Part shown: piece after piece, positions 6,970 through 8,123 of the stretch
Layout: every line of letters begins with the position of its first letter
Numbering within the stretch: the first letter of the stretch is position 1
NCBI GenBank assembly: GCA_037137575.1
Contig: JBAXKB010000048.1
Span: 1 to 8,123, forward strand
DNA length: 8,123 nt
DNA from: UBA5976 sp037137575
Lineage (GTDB): Bacteria; Actinomycetota; Actinomycetes; S36-B12; UBA5976
Direction of reading: 5' to 3'
Translations under genes and position numbers: made by a program
Notes under the pieces: generated by a model
Told to the model about the DNA's origin: nothing
Seen by the model: the letters and a program-made list of their open reading frames with translations, nothing else
The model's database searches: none

Positions 6970-6984
6970 AACTGTCGAACAGTT
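6970..6984 (+). promoter_or_regulatory. Short palindrome just after malG
   Basis: AACTGT-CGA-ACAGTT is a perfect 6-bp inverted repeat with a 3-base centre, starting at the base after the malG stop. No T-tract follows, so it is a poor terminator candidate. It could be an operator half-site pair or a small RNA-end hairpin. The function is not shown by the sequence. Confidence 0.35.
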
Positions 6985-7068
6985 GCTATCCCTGCTTAAC
7001 CTTGTCGTGAAAACCCAATAAAATCGCCCTGTTGTAACGAAATCGTGACAGAAAACGAAAAATTTCTA

Positions 7069-7098
7069 TTGATTTGTCGAGATTTCTGGGGGTAGTCT
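7069..7098 (+). promoter_or_regulatory. Possible promoter of the CBM41 gene
   Basis: TTGATT (7069-7074) and TAGTCT (7093-7098) resemble -35 and -10 boxes with an 18-base spacer, after an A/T-rich stretch (7040-7070). It would give a leader of about 75-80 bases. The -10 box fits only the TAnnnT core. An alternative -10 is CATAAT (7127-7132), but no good -35 precedes it. Confidence 0.3.
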
Positions 7099-7134
7099 TT
7101 AGCCACAGGCGGTGTGTTTAGCCGTACATAATCG

Positions 7135-7152
7135 CAGGTCTCAAATGACCTG
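7135..7152 (+). promoter_or_regulatory. Leader inverted repeat upstream of the CBM41 gene
   Basis: CAGGTC-TCAAAT-GACCTG is a perfect 6-bp inverted repeat with a 6-base loop, 31 bases before the start codon at 7183. It could be an RNA hairpin in the 5' leader or a repressor operator downstream of the promoter. No T-tract follows, so termination is unlikely. Confidence 0.4.
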
Positions 7153-7166
7153 TGAGCCAGCTCGTC

Positions 7167-7174
7167 AGAAGGAG
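7167..7174 (+). promoter_or_regulatory. Strong ribosome binding site deciding the GTG start at 7183
   Basis: AGAAGGAG lies 8 bases before GTG 7183 and is the best Shine-Dalgarno match in the window. The in-frame ATG at 7195 would also leave a signal peptide, but its distance from this site is 20 bases, so GTG is preferred. AGCTC (7159-7163) can pair with GAGCT (7172-7176), covering the end of the site. Confidence 0.7.
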
Positions 7175-7182
7175 CTATTCCA

Positions 7183-8123
7183 GTGTCCAAGTTAATGAAG
7201 TTTGCTAGCAAGTTAGTTATTGCTGCTCTTGCGATTAGTTTTGTTGGTGCGGCAAGCCCAGCACAAGCGGCGCAGACGGGTGACCTAACTGTCAAAATTC
7301 ATTACGCACGTCAGGCCGGTGACTTCACTGGTCGATACGCATGGGTTTGGTTCGCAGGTACAAACGCCGCTGGTACATTTACCGGCACTGGTATTGTTAC
7401 CGCAAATGGCGGCGCCTGGATACCTGTTAACAACAGCGGCGTTGATTCCTACGGAGCAGTTTCTACTTTCACGCTAACCGGTGGCAAAAACATCGACAAA
7501 TTCGGAATCATTGAATGTTCGACAAATTCTTGGACCAATAACTGTGGTCGAGATGCCGCGAGCGCTGCTGACCGCTTCATTACAGTTTCTAGTTTGAACA
7601 CAGAAGTGTGGTTACGTTCGGGATCTTCAGCATCCGTTGACACCACTATTTATACTTCGGATTCCTTGGCTCCGTATACGGCCACTTCGCAAATTGTGAA
7701 AGTTCATTACAACCGTACTGATGGTAATTACTCCGGTTGGAAATTGCACCTCGGTACCGAGAGCAAGTTAATGGCTTCTACTTATTGGGTGAGTCCTGCC
7801 GATTATGACTTTACGGCTGCAAATCCAGTTGGATATTCGGCGGGTTCAGACCAGTTCGGCGCCTTTATTCAAACAACGCTTCCTTATTATGCTGGCCAAA
7901 CCAAGACAATGAACATGGTCGTTTATTCATTGGATGTAAATAATGCATGGGTTAAAGACGGCGGCAACGTCGATGGAAACCGCTATCTAGCTGCTGATGC
8001 CAGTGGTGTGACTAACATCTGGCTAGTTTCGGGCGACACTACCGGGACTGCTGCATTTGCCACCGAACCTGTAATCGCCACGCCAACGCCGACCCCAACA
8101 GCTACAGCGACCCCAACAGCTAC
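7183..8123 (+). CDS. Secreted starch-binding protein with two CBM41-like domains, probably a second pullulanase; 3' partial
   Basis: The frame stays open to the right edge (313 complete codons) and the gene continues beyond it. Residues 1-29 are a signal peptide: MSKLMKFASK, a hydrophobic core LVIAALAISFVGAA, and a signal peptidase I site A27-Q28-A29. Two domains resemble CBM41, the pullulanase-associated alpha-glucan-binding module: about 34-150 (VKIHYARQAGDFTGRYAWVW ... EVWLRSG) and about 170-290 (VKVHYNRTDGNYSGWKLHLG ... NIWLVSGD). The first has C112 and C121, which may form a disulphide. From about 297 a T/P-rich linker begins (ATPTPTPTATATPT). CBM41 is normally found at the N-terminus of pullulanases and some amylases, so a GH13 enzyme is expected downstream, but no catalytic residue is in view. 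It has its own leader and possible promoter, separate from malEFG. It may be a paralogue of the pullulanase at the left edge. Confidence 0.85.
   Translation, partial: MSKLMKFASKLVIAALAISFVGAASPAQAAQTGDLTVKIHYARQAGDFTGRYAWVWFAGTNAAGTFTGTGIVTANGGAWIPVNNSGVDSYGAVSTFTLTGGKNIDKFGIIECSTNSWTNNCGRDAASAADRFITVSSLNTEVWLRSGSSASVDTTIYTSDSLAPYTATSQIVKVHYNRTDGNYSGWKLHLGTESKLMASTYWVSPADYDFTAANPVGYSAGSDQFGAFIQTTLPYYAGQTKTMNMVVYSLDVNNAWVKDGGNVDGNRYLAADASGVTNIWLVSGDTTGTAAFATEPVIATPTPTPTATATPTA
8091..8123 (+). repeat. 18-bp tandem repeat encoding a T/P linker
   Basis: The unit GACCCCAACAGCTACAGC (8091-8108) is repeated exactly for the remaining 15 bases to the window edge, giving the residues TPTATA-type repeat in frame. 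It probably continues beyond the window. Such repeats vary in copy number by slippage and encode flexible extracellular linkers. Confidence 0.7.

Noticed and set aside
6970..6984. Palindrome after malG as a rho-independent terminator
   Set aside because: The stem is only 6 bp and is followed by GCTATCCC rather than a T-tract.
6996..7295. Minus-strand open frame of 99 codons across the malG-CBM41 gap
   Set aside because: It overlaps the signal peptide region and the control region of the + strand gene, and its translation shows no recognisable domain.
1..8123. tRNA, rRNA or known riboswitch
   Set aside because: The gaps (3088-3129, 4345-4458, 6970-7182) show no cloverleaf, rRNA-like sequence or riboswitch core that I could recognise.

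Overview
The window is a starch/maltodextrin utilisation locus. All five recognisable genes lie on the + strand: a large secreted type I pullulanase (5' end outside the window), a maltodextrin ABC importer malE-malF-malG, and the start of a second secreted starch-binding protein that carries two CBM41-like (pullulanase-associated) domains and runs off the right edge. Gene families were recognised from motifs and remembered homologues; no search was run.

Organism: GTG starts, purine-rich Shine-Dalgarno sites, moderate GC content, T/P-rich linkers, FnIII modules on glycosidases and a malEFG cluster without a malK neighbour together suggest an actinobacterium with moderate GC, possibly a planktonic freshwater lineage such as Nanopelagicales. 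This is an inference with low to moderate confidence. The E. coli-like MalF and a MalE that seems to lack a lipobox do not fit a monoderm perfectly.

Layout: 1-3087 encodes the pullulanase C-terminal part (FnIII modules, N-terminal beta domain, CBM48-like domain, and a GH13 barrel carrying an inserted FnIII module between a pair of cysteines). 3130-4344 is malE. 4345-4458 is an intergenic gap with a strong hairpin plus T-tract. 4459-6000 is malF and 6010-6969 is malG, nine bases apart and probably translationally coupled. 6970-7182 is a regulatory gap with a small palindrome, a possible promoter, a leader hairpin and a clear ribosome binding site. 7183 to the end is the second starch-active gene, with signal peptide, two CBM41-like domains and the start of a T/P-rich linker.

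How it works together (inferred): the exported enzymes bind and debranch alpha-glucans outside the membrane, MalE captures the released maltodextrins, and MalFG imports them using an ATPase that is not encoded here. The hairpin between malE and malF probably lets malE be expressed above malFG. The most notable features are structural. One FnIII module sits inside the catalytic barrel, and another appears to be nested inside a second FnIII domain.
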